Below, in pieces: positions 16,761-26,018 of a DNA stretch of 64,000 bases (position 1 is the first letter of the stretch; the number at the start of each line of letters is the position of its first letter). Under the pieces are notes generated by a model. The model saw only the letters and a list, made by a program, of their open reading frames with translations. It did not search any database and was not told where the DNA came from. Both the position numbers and the translations under genes were made by a program. The DNA is taken from NCBI GenBank assembly GCA_004210455.1, contig SEFA01000017.1:1-64000 (forward strand), given 5' to 3'. Source of the stretch: Rubrivivax sp. Lineage in GTDB: Bacteria; Pseudomonadota; Gammaproteobacteria; Burkholderiales; Burkholderiaceae_C.

Positions 16761-17961
16761 CACCGTGCTGACCGTGATCCACGTGCTGCTCATCCTGGGC
16801 ACGCTGCTGCTGGCCTTGCCCGCCGGGCTGCTGCTGACGCAGGTCGTGCTGGCGATGAAGCGTCCGGAGCCTCTGCCTCAACAACCGCGTCCGGCCCGCA
16901 TCGCCGCGCTGATCCCGGCCCACGACGAGGGGCAGGGCGTGCGCGCGACCATCATGCAGGCCTTGTCGCAACTGGGCCCGGACGACCGCGTGCTGGTCGT
17001 GGCCGACAACTGCAGCGACGACACGGCCGAGCAGGCCCGCATGGTCGGCGCCGAAGTCGTCGAGCGCTCCGACGCGGAACGCCGCGGCAAGGGCTGGGCG
17101 CTGGACTTCGGCGTGCGCCACCTGGAGATGCTGGCGCTGCGCGAGGGCCATGCGCCGGACGTCGTCATCGTGCTGGACGCCGACTGCGTGCTGTCGCCCG
17201 GCCTGATTCCGCGCCTGGCCGGACTGGCGCAGGCGCACGGCCGGCCGGTGCAGGCCAGCTACCTGATGAGCGCGCCCACGCCCGGCCTCAAGGCCCGCGT
17301 GGCTGAGTTCGCGATGCGCGTGAAGAACCTGGCGCGTTCGCGCGGCATGTTCCGCCTCGGCCTGCCGTGCCAGCTGCTCGGCACCGGCATGGCCTTCCCG
17401 TGGGCGGTGGCGCAGCGCGCGCCGCTGGCCAGCGGCCATCTGGCCGAGGACATGCAGCTCGGCGTGCGGCTGGCCAGCGACGGCACGCCGCCGCTGTTCT
17501 GCGAGGACGTGCTGGTCACCAGCGTCTTCGCCGCCAGCCAGGAAGGCGAACGCAGCCAGCGCACGCGCTGGGAGCACGGCCACCTCTCGCTGCTGGTGGG
17601 CGAGGGCCCCAAGCTGCTGTGGGACGCGCTGCGCCGTGGCCGCTTCGCGCAGGCGATGCTGGTGATGGACATGCTGGTGCCGCCGCTGGCGCTGCTGGCC
17701 GGCCTGCTGGTCGTCGCCACACTGGTGCAGGCCGTCTGGGCGCTGGCCACCGGGCTGGTCGCGGGGCTGGTGATCGCGCTGCTGGGCGTGTTCGCGCTGG
17801 CGACGGCCATCTTCGCGGCGCGGCATCGCTTCGCGGACGACCTGATCGGACTGGGCGAGTTGCTCAAGGCCCCGATGTACGTCCTGGCCAAGCTGCCGAT
17901 CTACATCAGCTTCGTGGTGCGCCGCCAGACCGAATGGGTGCGCACCAGGCGCGACCACTGA
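16753..17961 (+). CDS. Glycosyltransferase family 2 membrane protein
   Basis: 402-residue GT2 enzyme with an N-terminal membrane helix (about 4-35), the GT-A catalytic domain (AALIPAHDEGQGVRATI; VVADNCSDDTAE; metal-binding VVIVLDADCVLSP), an acceptor region with the EDMQLGVRL pattern and QRTRWEHGH (a Q-x-x-RW-type motif), and two C-terminal hydrophobic segments. This resembles processive or membrane-bound GT2 enzymes of exopolysaccharide loci. It sits in a tight cluster between the GT4 and WecG-type genes. Donor not determinable. Confidence 0.87.
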   Translation: MLDTVLTVIHVLLILGTLLLALPAGLLLTQVVLAMKRPEPLPQQPRPARIAALIPAHDEGQGVRATIMQALSQLGPDDRVLVVADNCSDDTAEQARMVGAEVVERSDAERRGKGWALDFGVRHLEMLALREGHAPDVVIVLDADCVLSPGLIPRLAGLAQAHGRPVQASYLMSAPTPGLKARVAEFAMRVKNLARSRGMFRLGLPCQLLGTGMAFPWAVAQRAPLASGHLAEDMQLGVRLASDGTPPLFCEDVLVTSVFAASQEGERSQRTRWEHGHLSLLVGEGPKLLWDALRRGRFAQAMLVMDMLVPPLALLAGLLVVATLVQAVWALATGLVAGLVIALLGVFALATAIFAARHRFADDLIGLGELLKAPMYVLAKLPIYISFVVRRQTEWVRTRRDH

Positions 17962-17977
17962 CGCGCCGGAACGCACC

Positions 17978-18859
17978 ATGACGGACACCGACACCTCTCT
18001 CCACGCACGGGCGGCCTCGCCGGCCGCTGCGACCGCGTCTGCCGCGTCTGCCGCGTCTGCCGCGTCTGCCGCTTCTGCCGCTTCTGCCGCGTCCGCCGGC
18101 GCGACCTGGATCGCCCGCTGGAGCGCCATCCTGGACGCGCTGACCGTGGTTGACGACGAGCGCGCCGTCGATGACGGCCTGCTGCGCGATTTCACCGGCG
18201 TGCTGCGTCCGCGCGTGGTGGCCTTCGTCAATGCGCACGCGATGAACTCGGCGGCGACCGATGCCGGCTTCGCCGCCGCGGTGGCCGAGGCCGACTGGGT
18301 GCTGCGCGACGGTTCCGGCATGAAGATGCTGATGAGCCGCCTGGGCCGCGCGCCCGGCCTGAACCTGAACGGCACCGACCTCATTCCGCGCGTCATGGCC
18401 CGTTACGCCGGCCGTCGCATCCTGCTGCTCGGCACGCGCGATCCGCAGCTGTCCCTCGCGGCCGCGAAGATCCGCGACGAGCTCGCCCCCGGCGCGACCG
18501 TCGACGCGCTCGACGGCTTCCGCGCGCCGCAGGTCTACGTCGAGCAGGCGCTGGCCTTCGCGCCCGACCTGATCGTGCTCGGCATGGGCATGCCCAAGCA
18601 GGAGCAGGTCGCGCAACTGCTGCGCCACGCGATGCACCGCCCCTGCCTGATCGTGTGCGGCGGCGCGATCCTCGATTTCCTCGGCGGCGGCGCGACGCGC
18701 GCGCCCGCCTGGATGCGCCGCTCGGGCATCGAATGGCTGTACCGCCTGGCGCGCGAACCGCGCCGGCTGTTCAAGCGCTACGTGCTCGGCAATCCCCTGT
18801 TCCTGGCGCGTGCGCGGCGTTACGCCGCCGCGACCGCCGACCAGCGTTCGTCAGCCTGA
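17978..18859 (+). CDS. WecG/TagA/CpsF family glycosyltransferase
   Basis: Predicted glycosyltransferase of 293 residues (GT26), a family that adds ManNAcA, ManNAc or related sugars to lipid-linked intermediates. The core begins about residue 45. It has VVAFVNAHAMNSA, DGSGMKMLMSRLGRAPGLNLNGTDL, LLLGTRDPQ, and IVLGMGMPKQEQVAQ, all characteristic. The first 40 residues hold an Ala-Ala-Ser tandem repeat encoded by 9-bp units (18035-18097), probably a flexible tail. WecB and a UDP-sugar dehydrogenase encoded near 32 and 37 kb could supply a ManNAc(A)-type donor; this link is inference. Confidence 0.88.
   Translation: MTDTDTSLHARAASPAAATASAASAASAASAASAASAASAGATWIARWSAILDALTVVDDERAVDDGLLRDFTGVLRPRVVAFVNAHAMNSAATDAGFAAAVAEADWVLRDGSGMKMLMSRLGRAPGLNLNGTDLIPRVMARYAGRRILLLGTRDPQLSLAAAKIRDELAPGATVDALDGFRAPQVYVEQALAFAPDLIVLGMGMPKQEQVAQLLRHAMHRPCLIVCGGAILDFLGGGATRAPAWMRRSGIEWLYRLAREPRRLFKRYVLGNPLFLARARRYAAATADQRSSA
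18035..18097 (+). repeat. Seven 9-bp tandem repeats inside the WecG-type gene
   Basis: Four exact GCGTCTGCC units, two GCTTCTGCC and one GCGTCCGCC lie end to end and encode (Ala-Ser-Ala)n. The unit is a multiple of three, so slippage would change tail length without breaking the frame. Confidence 0.85.
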
Positions 18860-18900
18860 CATGCCAGCGACGCCCCTCGCCCGTTCCGGAGGTACTCCCC

Positions 18901-20115
18901 ATGTCCCAGCCTGATCCACAACCTCAGCCGATCGTGCATGCCAATCCGCGGCAGCAGCACGTCATCGCGATCGACCTGGTGCGCTTCCTCGCCGCAGTGC
19001 TGGTGCTGTTCTCGCACCTGGCCTTCAGCATCGGCGACCGGCCCGACAGCCGGCCCTACGAGCTCAGCGGCGGCACCTTCTCGCAGCCGCTGATCCCCTG
19101 GCTGTCCTTCTACGGATGGATCGGGGTGCAGGTCTTCTTCGTGATCTCGGGCATCGTGATCGCGTACTCGGCGCGCGGCGCCACGCCCTACGCCTTCCTG
19201 CGCAGCCGCGTGGTGCGACTGGTGCCGGCGGCCTGGGTCTGCTCGACGCTGACGCTGGCCGTGCTGGCCTGGCACTACAGCGGGTTCACCACCGAGCTGA
19301 TGCGCGGCTACCGGCACAGCATGCTGTTCATGCCCTGGTACCCGTGGATCGACAACGTCTTCTGGACGCTGGGCGTGGAGATCTTCTTCTACGCCTCCGT
19401 CGGCGTGCTGATCTGGCGCGGCAAGGAGAAGGCCATCGGAACGCTGGCCGCGGCGCTGGGCTGGATCTGCCTGGCCTACTGGGTCGCCTACAGCCTGGGC
19501 CAGAGCGGCGTGGTGCCGGCGCTGACGGTGCTGCACAAGACGCTGCCCTATCTGGTGGAACGCGTGCTGGAGCTGCTGCTGGTGAAGCACGGCGCCTTCT
19601 TCGCCGCCGGCATCTTCATCTGGGCCGTGCTGATCGACCGCCAGAAGCGGCCGTCCTGGGCGACGCTGATCGCCACCGCCGCGGCCTGCGTGGTGCAGAT
19701 CTACTGGACCAACGTCGACGCCAACGGCCCGCGCACCAACCCATGGTGGCCGGCGCTGGCGATCTGGCTGATCAGCCTGGCCGTGATCTTGCTTGGCATC
19801 CGGCACAACGCGACCTGGCGTTCGAGCCCGTCGCTGGTGAGCCTGCTGCGCGTGCTGGGCCTGATGACCTACCCGCTGTACCTGGTCCACCAGAACATCG
19901 GCGCCGTCGTGATGGGGATCATGCGCCGCGCGGGCATCGAGCCGGCCATGACGCTGTTCCTGGCCAGCGTCGTGGTGCTGCTGCTGAGCTGGCTGGTGGT
20001 GACCTATGCCGAACCCGTGGTCAAGCGCTGGGTCGGCGCCGTGATGGACCTGGTCCGGCTGCGCCTGACGGGCGGGCGTCCGGCGACGGACGCCGCCCAT
20101 CGCTCCAAAGGATGA
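18901..20115 (+). CDS. Acyltransferase 3 family membrane protein
   Basis: Second acyltransferase-3 protein, 404 residues, about ten membrane helices. Signatures: IAIDLVRFLAAVLVLFSHLAFS, IGVQVFFVISGIVIAYSA, FLRSRVVRLVPAAWV and the C-terminal LMTYPLYLVHQNIG. ATG 18901 has GGAGG 9-13 bases upstream. A longer frame upstream from 18655 overlaps the WecG gene and is not used. It overlaps the next gene by 4 bp (ATGA). Likely O-acetylation or other acyl decoration of the polysaccharide in the membrane. Confidence 0.87.
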   Translation: MSQPDPQPQPIVHANPRQQHVIAIDLVRFLAAVLVLFSHLAFSIGDRPDSRPYELSGGTFSQPLIPWLSFYGWIGVQVFFVISGIVIAYSARGATPYAFLRSRVVRLVPAAWVCSTLTLAVLAWHYSGFTTELMRGYRHSMLFMPWYPWIDNVFWTLGVEIFFYASVGVLIWRGKEKAIGTLAAALGWICLAYWVAYSLGQSGVVPALTVLHKTLPYLVERVLELLLVKHGAFFAAGIFIWAVLIDRQKRPSWATLIATAAACVVQIYWTNVDANGPRTNPWWPALAIWLISLAVILLGIRHNATWRSSPSLVSLLRVLGLMTYPLYLVHQNIGAVVMGIMRRAGIEPAMTLFLASVVVLLLSWLVVTYAEPVVKRWVGAVMDLVRLRLTGGRPATDAAHRSKG

Positions 20116-21020
20116 GTTCCCTGGTTATGGACATCGATCTGCTGATCTCGAAGATCCACCGCAAGCTGGTCTACAAGTTCGCGCCGCGGCTCGTGCCGGG
20201 GCAGGTGAAGGCGCTGCAGCGCCTCAATGAGACGAGCACCGAATCCGTCGTGGCCCCGGGCGGCCCGGTGGTCTCGCTGACGACCTACGGCCCGCGCATC
20301 GACACGGTGCACCTGACGATCGAGAGCATCGGCCGCGGCCAGCTCAAGCCGTCGCGGCTGACGCTGTGGCTGGACGACGAGCGCCGCTTCAAGGACCTGC
20401 CCGAAGGGCTGCGCCGCTTGCAGGCGCGCGGGTTGGAAGTGCACCTCACCGACAACCTCGGCCCGCACACGAAGTACTACCCGTACGTCGCGTCCAAGCC
20501 GCACCACGAGGTGCCGCTGGTGACGGCGGACGACGACATCGTCTATCCGCGCTGGTGGCTGCGCCGCCTGTGGAACGCCTACCGCGCCGCGCCGGAGCAG
20601 ATCAGCTGCTACCGCGCGCACGTGGTGGCGCTGGAAGGCCAGGCCAAGGACGAGGCGGTCATCCGCCCGTACCGCGACTGGCCGCCCTGCGGCAGCCGCG
20701 AGCCGCGCTGGCGCCATTTCGCGACCGGCGTGTCGGGCGTGATCTATCCGCCGCGGTTCCTGGACTTCATGCACGCGCAGGGCGACGCCTTCAAGGCCGT
20801 CTGCCCGAAGGCCGACGACATCTGGCTGCATGCGATGGCGCTGCGCGCCGGCCTGCGGGTGCGTCAGCTCGGCCGCCTGCCGCGCTACTTCGAAGGCCTG
20901 CCCGGCACGCACGACCAGGGGCTGGTGCACTTCAACAGCTTCAACGGCGGCAACGACCGCCAGATCGCCGCAACCTACGTCGCGTCCGACCTGCGCAAGA
21001 TGGCGGAGGAGCCGGCCTGA
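20112..21020 (+). CDS. Putative glycosyltransferase (GT-A-like, DXD present)
   Basis: Protein of 302 residues. It has VVSLTTYGPRIDTVHLTIESI near the start, SRLTLWLDDERRFKDLP, TDNLGPHTKYYPY, and LVTADDDIVYPRWWL, where the Asp cluster looks like the metal-binding DXD of GT-A enzymes. A later PKADDIWLHAMALRAG segment resembles the acceptor region of these proteins. No membrane segments. It lies between an acyltransferase and the flippase, so it probably adds one sugar to the repeat unit. Specific family and donor uncertain. Confidence 0.72.
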   Translation: MSSLVMDIDLLISKIHRKLVYKFAPRLVPGQVKALQRLNETSTESVVAPGGPVVSLTTYGPRIDTVHLTIESIGRGQLKPSRLTLWLDDERRFKDLPEGLRRLQARGLEVHLTDNLGPHTKYYPYVASKPHHEVPLVTADDDIVYPRWWLRRLWNAYRAAPEQISCYRAHVVALEGQAKDEAVIRPYRDWPPCGSREPRWRHFATGVSGVIYPPRFLDFMHAQGDAFKAVCPKADDIWLHAMALRAGLRVRQLGRLPRYFEGLPGTHDQGLVHFNSFNGGNDRQIAATYVASDLRKMAEEPA

Positions 21021-21067
21021 GCCGGACCCGGCCCCAGCACTCCGCACCCAGTACCCCGATCGCACCC

Positions 21068-22528
21068 GTGTCCATCCTCAACAACATCAAGTGGGCGGCC
21101 TTCTCGCAGCTGGCCCGCATCGGCTCGCAGATCGCCAGCGTGACGCTGCTGGCGCGGCTGCTGTCGCCCTCGGACTACGGCCTGCTCGCGATCGCCGCGA
21201 TCTTCACCAACTTCGCGATGCTGTTCCGCGACTTCGGCACCGGCTCGGCGCTGATCCAGCGCGAGACGCTGACCGACGGCCTCAAGGCGTCGGTGTTCTG
21301 GCTCAACATGGCGCTGGGCGGCCTGATCTGCCTGACGCTGATGGTCGCCTCGCCGGCGGTCGCGCACTTCTATAACGCGCCCACGCTGGTGCCGGTGCTG
21401 TGCCTGATGGCGCTGTCCTTCCCGGTGGCGTGCAGCAGCATCGTGCACCAGTCGCTGCTGGAGCGGGCCTCGCAGTTCAAGCGCATCGCGGCGGTGGAAA
21501 GCGTCGCCGTGGTGCTGGCGCTGCTGGCGGCCGTGGCCGCCGCGCTGGCCGGCTGGGGCGTGTACGCGCTGGTGGCGCAGACGCTGGTCGCCGCCGTCGT
21601 GCAGGGCGCGATGCTCTGGGCCATGTCGGACTACCGGCCGGCGTGGCGTCCGCGCTGGGACGGGCTGCGCGAGATCTCGGGCTACAGCGGCAACGTGTCC
21701 GCCTTCCAGTTCGTCAACTACTTCGCCCGCAACGCCGACAGCTTCATCATCGGCAAGGTGTTGGGCTCGGCGGTGCTGGGCCTGTACAGCGTGGCCTACC
21801 GGCTGATGCTGTTCCCGGTGCAGAACATCAGCCACGTGGTCGCGCGCGCGGTCTTCCCGCTGCTCACGCAGGCGCACCAGCAGGGCGGCAAGGGCCAGAT
21901 GGCCGACGTCTACCTGCGCTCGCTCAGCGTCATCACCTTCGGCACCGCGCCGGTGATGGCCGCGCTGTGGTTCTTCCGCGATCCCACCGTGGCCGTGGTC
22001 TTCGGCGCCAAGTGGGCCGGCGCGGAGACGCTGCTCGCCTGGCTCGCGCCGACGGGCTTCATCCAGTCGGTGCTGAGCACCTCCGGCAGCGCCTTCCTCG
22101 CCACCGGCCACGCCGGGCTGATGCTGCGCTACGGCGTGATCGGCTCGGTGCTGCAGGTCGCGTCCTTCGCCATCGGCATCCACTACGGCGTGGTGGGACT
22201 GACGCAGGCCTACCTGATCGCGACGGTGCTCAACCTGCTGCTGACCATGAGCGCGGTGCTGCGCCTGCTCGAGACCGGCCTGCCGCAGCTGCTGCGCGCC
22301 GTCGGCTTCCAGGTGCTGGCCGCGCTGACCGCCGGCGTGCTGGTCTGGGGCGGCGACCGCTGGATCTTCGGCCCCGCGGCCACGAGCGGCCATGAGGGCC
22401 TGTGGCGCCTGGCCGCGCAGTACGCGCTGTTCGGCGCCTGCTACCTCGGCGTCATGGCCGTGCTGGCGCCGCAGAAGATGGCCTCGGTGAAGGCCCTGTT
22501 CCGCAACAAGCTGTCCCGCGCGTCATGA
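21068..22528 (+). CDS. Wzx-type polysaccharide flippase (PST/MOP superfamily)
   Basis: Inner-membrane protein of 486 residues with about 12-14 hydrophobic helices, matching lipopolysaccharide/exopolysaccharide biosynthesis flippases. Typical opening: IKWAAFSQLARIGSQIASVTLLARLLSPSDYGLLA; also FGTGSALIQRE, and FIIGKVLGSAVLGLYSVAYRLM in the middle. GTG 21068 is chosen because the frame upstream lies inside the preceding gene; it follows that stop by 47 bases. It would flip the lipid-linked repeat unit to the periplasm for the Wzy-type polymerase at 10670. Confidence 0.9.
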   Translation: MSILNNIKWAAFSQLARIGSQIASVTLLARLLSPSDYGLLAIAAIFTNFAMLFRDFGTGSALIQRETLTDGLKASVFWLNMALGGLICLTLMVASPAVAHFYNAPTLVPVLCLMALSFPVACSSIVHQSLLERASQFKRIAAVESVAVVLALLAAVAAALAGWGVYALVAQTLVAAVVQGAMLWAMSDYRPAWRPRWDGLREISGYSGNVSAFQFVNYFARNADSFIIGKVLGSAVLGLYSVAYRLMLFPVQNISHVVARAVFPLLTQAHQQGGKGQMADVYLRSLSVITFGTAPVMAALWFFRDPTVAVVFGAKWAGAETLLAWLAPTGFIQSVLSTSGSAFLATGHAGLMLRYGVIGSVLQVASFAIGIHYGVVGLTQAYLIATVLNLLLTMSAVLRLLETGLPQLLRAVGFQVLAALTAGVLVWGGDRWIFGPAATSGHEGLWRLAAQYALFGACYLGVMAVLAPQKMASVKALFRNKLSRAS

Positions 22529-22574
22529 GGCGCCGCATGAACCGACCCGCGGCACGACGAGAGAACCCCCATCC

Positions 22575-23780
22575 ATGAGCGCTTCCCTGACCACCGAATC
22601 CCAGGCCACCGCCTCGGCCGCGCACGGCGCGATCCTGATGGTGTGCTTCACCTTCCCGCCCGAGTTCGGCGGCGCGATCGTGCAGGCGCTGCGGCTGGGC
22701 GCGGAGCTGCAGACGCGCGGCTGCGAGGTGGCCTTCCTGGCCGACAACGGCGACGGCCCCGACGGCGACCTGCGCCACGAGTCCTTCGACCTCTACCGCC
22801 GCCGCACCTTCACCGCCGCGCGTTCCAACCTGCGCAAGCTGGTCTGGACGCTGCGCATCGTGCTGTTCGCGCTGGCGCATCCGAAGTTCCGCGTCTTCCA
22901 CTTCCATTCGGTGCAGGGGCCGGAGCTGCTGGCGATGCCGGTGCTGAAGTGGCTGGGCCGCAAGACCATCGTCAAGCTGACGCTGGCCGAATCCGACGAT
23001 CCCGCGACGCTGACGAACCGCCGGCTGATGGGCAGGCTGTACCGCGCCTGCCTCGGCTCGGTGCACCGCTACATTGCGATCTCGCCCAGCCTCAAGCGCA
23101 TGGCCTGCAGCGTCGGCGTGGCGCCGGAGCGCGTGCTGCTGGTCGCCAACGGCGTCGAGACCGACCGCTACTACCTGCCCATGCCCGACGAGGTGGCGAA
23201 GGCGCGCCGCGCGCTCGACATCCCGGACGGCGTGCCGGTGCTGGCGACCATCGGCGCGGTCGAGCACCGCAAGGGCTACGACCTGCTGATCGCGGCCTTC
23301 GAGACCATCCGGCGCGAGCGCCCCGACGCGGTGCTGCTGATCATCGGCCCGGGCAACGACGACAAGAACCCGTTCCACGTCCAGCTGCAGCAGTACATGA
23401 AGGATCGCGGCATCGGGGGCGTGCGCTTCCTGGGCCGTCGCGACGACATCCACGACATCCTGCGCGCGGTCGACCTGTTCGCGTTCTGCTCGCGCCAGGA
23501 GGGCTTCGGCACCGCCATCGTCGAGGCGATGTGCGCCGGCCTGGCCGTCGCGGTGATGGACATTCCCGAGATCACCGGCTGGATCGTCGGCGACCGCCCG
23601 GACGCGGTGAACACGCCGTCGCGCGATCCGGAGGAGTTCGCGCGCCTGTGCCTGCACCTGCTGGCCCAGCGCACGCCGGCCTCGTCCGCCGCGCTGGCGG
23701 AAAGCGCCCGGCAGGACTTCGGCATGTCCGCCATCGGCAACACCTACGAGGCCCTGTATGCCGAACTCTGCAGAGCTTGA
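22575..23780 (+). CDS. Glycosyltransferase family 4 protein
   Basis: GT-B glycosyltransferase of 401 residues. It has an N-terminal FTFPPEFGGAIVQALRLGAEL, acceptor-domain HFHSVQGPELLA, YIAISPSLKRMA, donor-domain LATIGAVEHRKGYDLLIAAF and the E-x7-E pattern in RQEGFGTAIVEAMCAG. The start ATG lies 46 bases after the flippase gene. It is cytoplasmic and probably acts on the lipid-linked repeat unit. Donor sugar unknown. Confidence 0.88.
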   Translation: MSASLTTESQATASAAHGAILMVCFTFPPEFGGAIVQALRLGAELQTRGCEVAFLADNGDGPDGDLRHESFDLYRRRTFTAARSNLRKLVWTLRIVLFALAHPKFRVFHFHSVQGPELLAMPVLKWLGRKTIVKLTLAESDDPATLTNRRLMGRLYRACLGSVHRYIAISPSLKRMACSVGVAPERVLLVANGVETDRYYLPMPDEVAKARRALDIPDGVPVLATIGAVEHRKGYDLLIAAFETIRRERPDAVLLIIGPGNDDKNPFHVQLQQYMKDRGIGGVRFLGRRDDIHDILRAVDLFAFCSRQEGFGTAIVEAMCAGLAVAVMDIPEITGWIVGDRPDAVNTPSRDPEEFARLCLHLLAQRTPASSAALAESARQDFGMSAIGNTYEALYAELCRA

Positions 23781-23829
23781 TCGGCGTTCCCCCGAGGGTT
23801 CCCCCGATGTTTCCCCTGGAGCACGCAAG

Positions 23830-24768
23830 ATGAGCGCGGTGACCTTCCGCATCGAGCCGACCGGCAACCTGGGCAACCAGATGATGCAGCTGATGCTGGG
23901 CCACACGCTGCGCAGCAAGATCCCCGAGCTGGAGATCGTCGGCCACGACATGCCGCTGTGGGGCCTGAAGGGCGGCGAGGCGCCGGCCCCGCGCGGCAAG
24001 CCGGTGGAGCTGCGCGGCCACCTGATCGACATCCACGCCATCGCCTCGCTGGTCAAGGCCGGCCTGATGCGCGACATGACGCTGGAAGGCATCGGCTCGC
24101 GCATGGCCAACTACCTGCCGCCGTCGGCCTACCAGTCGCTGTTCCCGGCCGGCCAGGCCGAGGTCGAGCACCACGGCGCCCACGAGCTGCTGATCAGCGT
24201 GCGCGGCGCCGAGATCCTCGGCCAGTGCCACCCGGACTACGGCCCGGTGCCGCCGGCCTACTACCGCCAGCTGGCGCGCGAGACGGGGCTGCGGCCGGTG
24301 CTGTTCGGCCAGATCGAGGACGACTGGTACTCGCGCCTGCTGATGGAAGCGATGCCGGACGCGCGCGTCGTGCGCAGCCACGGCGTGCTGGCCGACTTCG
24401 AGCGGCTGCGCAGCGCGCGGCACGTGGTCACCAGCGTCAGCTCCTTCGCGTGGCTGGCGACCTGGTTCTCCAACGCCGAGACCATCCACGTGCCGGTGCT
24501 GGGCCTGCTCAACCCGGCGCAGCGGCCCGACGTGGACCTGCTGCCGCTGGACGATCCGCGCTACCGCTTCTACCGCTTCCCGATCCGTCACTGGAACGGC
24601 CAGCAGGAGGACGTGGACGGCCTGAGCCGCGAGCAGCACTATCCGCTGATGTCGCGCGACGAGGTGGCCGCGATGCTGCGCCAGGCCGACGCGGCCACGC
24701 GCGGCCAGCGTCTGGAGCTGGGGGCCAAGACCCTGGTCAAGGGCGTACTCGGGCGGCTGCGCGGATGA
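23830..24768 (+). CDS. Hypothetical protein with fucosyltransferase (GT11)-like N-terminal motif
   Basis: I cannot place this 312-residue protein with certainty. The N-terminal [19 protein letters not shown] resembles the GGLGNQ-(F/M)Q motif that opens GT11 alpha-1,2-fucosyltransferases. [10 protein letters not shown] takes the place of their conserved basic HxRRGD-like stretch, and [17 protein letters not shown] resembles their third motif. No signal peptide or membrane segment. ATG 23830 is preferred to the upstream in-frame ATG at 23758 because that one overlaps the previous gene by 23 bases and adds a low-complexity leader. ManC could feed a GDP-mannose-derived donor, which would suit a fucosyl- or similar transferase. 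Confidence 0.5.
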   Translation: MSAVTFRIEPTGNLGNQMMQLMLGHTLRSKIPELEIVGHDMPLWGLKGGEAPAPRGKPVELRGHLIDIHAIASLVKAGLMRDMTLEGIGSRMANYLPPSAYQSLFPAGQAEVEHHGAHELLISVRGAEILGQCHPDYGPVPPAYYRQLARETGLRPVLFGQIEDDWYSRLLMEAMPDARVVRSHGVLADFERLRSARHVVTSVSSFAWLATWFSNAETIHVPVLGLLNPAQRPDVDLLPLDDPRYRFYRFPIRHWNGQQEDVDGLSREQHYPLMSRDEVAAMLRQADAATRGQRLELGAKTLVKGVLGRLRG

Positions 24769-24831
24769 ACACCCCCTTGCGCCTTCCTGGGAGCGGCTCG
24801 GCGGGCGGCCCCGCGATCCCTCCCGTGATCC

Positions 24832-24847
24832 CCCCCGTGAGCGGGGG
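24832..24847. repeat. GC hairpin in the leader of the epimerase gene
   Basis: CCCCCG and CGGGGG flank a TGAG loop in the 170-base gap (24769-24940). There is no T-run, so it is a weak terminator or attenuator at most. The rest of the gap shows no convincing gene or promoter. Confidence 0.3.
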
Positions 24848-24940
24848 ACGGACACCGGCTTGGCGCGGGCAGTCATGGACAATGTCGACCGTTCCGTCCG
24901 GACCGTCCACGGGTCCGTCCACAGCATTGCGGGAGCGCGC

Positions 24941-25948
24941 TTGAAAGTCCTCGTCACCGGCGCCGCCGGCTTCATCGGCATGCATGTCAGCCAGATCCTC
25001 CTGGCGCGGGGCGACCAGGTGGTCGGCCTGGACAACCTCAACGACTACTACGACCCGCGGCTCAAGCACGACCGTCTGGCGCGCCTGACCGGCCGCCCCG
25101 GCTTCGAGTTCGTCCACCTGGACGTGGCCGATCGCCAGGGCATGGCGGACCTGTTCGCCAAGCACCAGGTCGACCGCGTCGTGCACCTGGCCGCGCAGGC
25201 CGGCGTGCGCTACTCGCTGGTGAACCCGCATGCGTACATCGAATCCAACATCGTCGGATTCACCAACATCCTGGAAGGCTGCCGCCACCACGGCGTGCAG
25301 CACCTGGCCTACGCGTCGAGTTCCAGCGTCTACGGCGGCAACACGCACATGCCCTTCAGCGAGCACCACGGCGTGGACCATCCGGTCAGCCTGTACGCCG
25401 CGACGAAGAAGGCCAACGAGCTGATGGCCCACACCTACAGCCATCTCTTCAATCTGCCGACGACGGGCCTGCGCTTCTTCACCGTGTACGGGCCCTGGGG
25501 CCGGCCCGACATGGCGCTGTTCCTGTTCACGAAGGCGATCCTCGCGGGCGAGCCGATCAAGGTCTTCAACCACGGGAAGATGATCCGCGACTTCACCTAC
25601 ATCGACGACATCGCCGAAGGCGTGGTGCGCGTGCTCGACCGCACGGCCACCGCCGATCCGGCGTACGACCCCGTGTCGGCCGATCCGGCGCGTTCGAACG
25701 CGCCGTACCGTGTCTTCAACATCGGCAACCATGCGCCGATCCCGCTGATGGACTTCATCGGCGCGATCGAGCAGGCCGTGGGCCGCGAGGCGATCAAGGA
25801 GTTCCTGCCGCTGCAGGACGGCGACGTGCCGGCCACCCACGCCGACGTCGAGGAACTGGCCCAGTGGACCGGTTTCCGCCCGGCGATGCCGGTGCCCGAG
25901 GGCATCCGCCGCTTCGTCGCCTGGTACCGCGAGTACTACCAGCAATGA
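24941..25948 (+). CDS. NAD-dependent epimerase, UDP-glucuronate 4-epimerase type
   Basis: Extended short-chain dehydrogenase of 335 residues. It has the NAD-binding [12 protein letters not shown], the family-typical [25 protein letters not shown] and the catalytic YAATK. This combination is the pattern of UDP-glucuronate 4-epimerases (UDP-GlcA to UDP-GalA). Start TTG 24941 ([11 protein letters not shown]) with GGGAG upstream fits the family length of about 335; the longer frame from 24860 adds an unlikely leader. UDP-glucose dehydrogenase follows after 70 bases, so the pair would make UDP-glucuronate and UDP-galacturonate for an acidic polymer. Confidence 0.87.
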   Translation: MKVLVTGAAGFIGMHVSQILLARGDQVVGLDNLNDYYDPRLKHDRLARLTGRPGFEFVHLDVADRQGMADLFAKHQVDRVVHLAAQAGVRYSLVNPHAYIESNIVGFTNILEGCRHHGVQHLAYASSSSVYGGNTHMPFSEHHGVDHPVSLYAATKKANELMAHTYSHLFNLPTTGLRFFTVYGPWGRPDMALFLFTKAILAGEPIKVFNHGKMIRDFTYIDDIAEGVVRVLDRTATADPAYDPVSADPARSNAPYRVFNIGNHAPIPLMDFIGAIEQAVGREAIKEFLPLQDGDVPATHADVEELAQWTGFRPAMPVPEGIRRFVAWYREYYQQ

Positions 25949-26018
25949 GATTCGGGACGGGCCGGCACCGCGGCCCCGTCCCAGCAGATTCAACCGGAAT
26001 TCAACCAGGAGTATTGGA

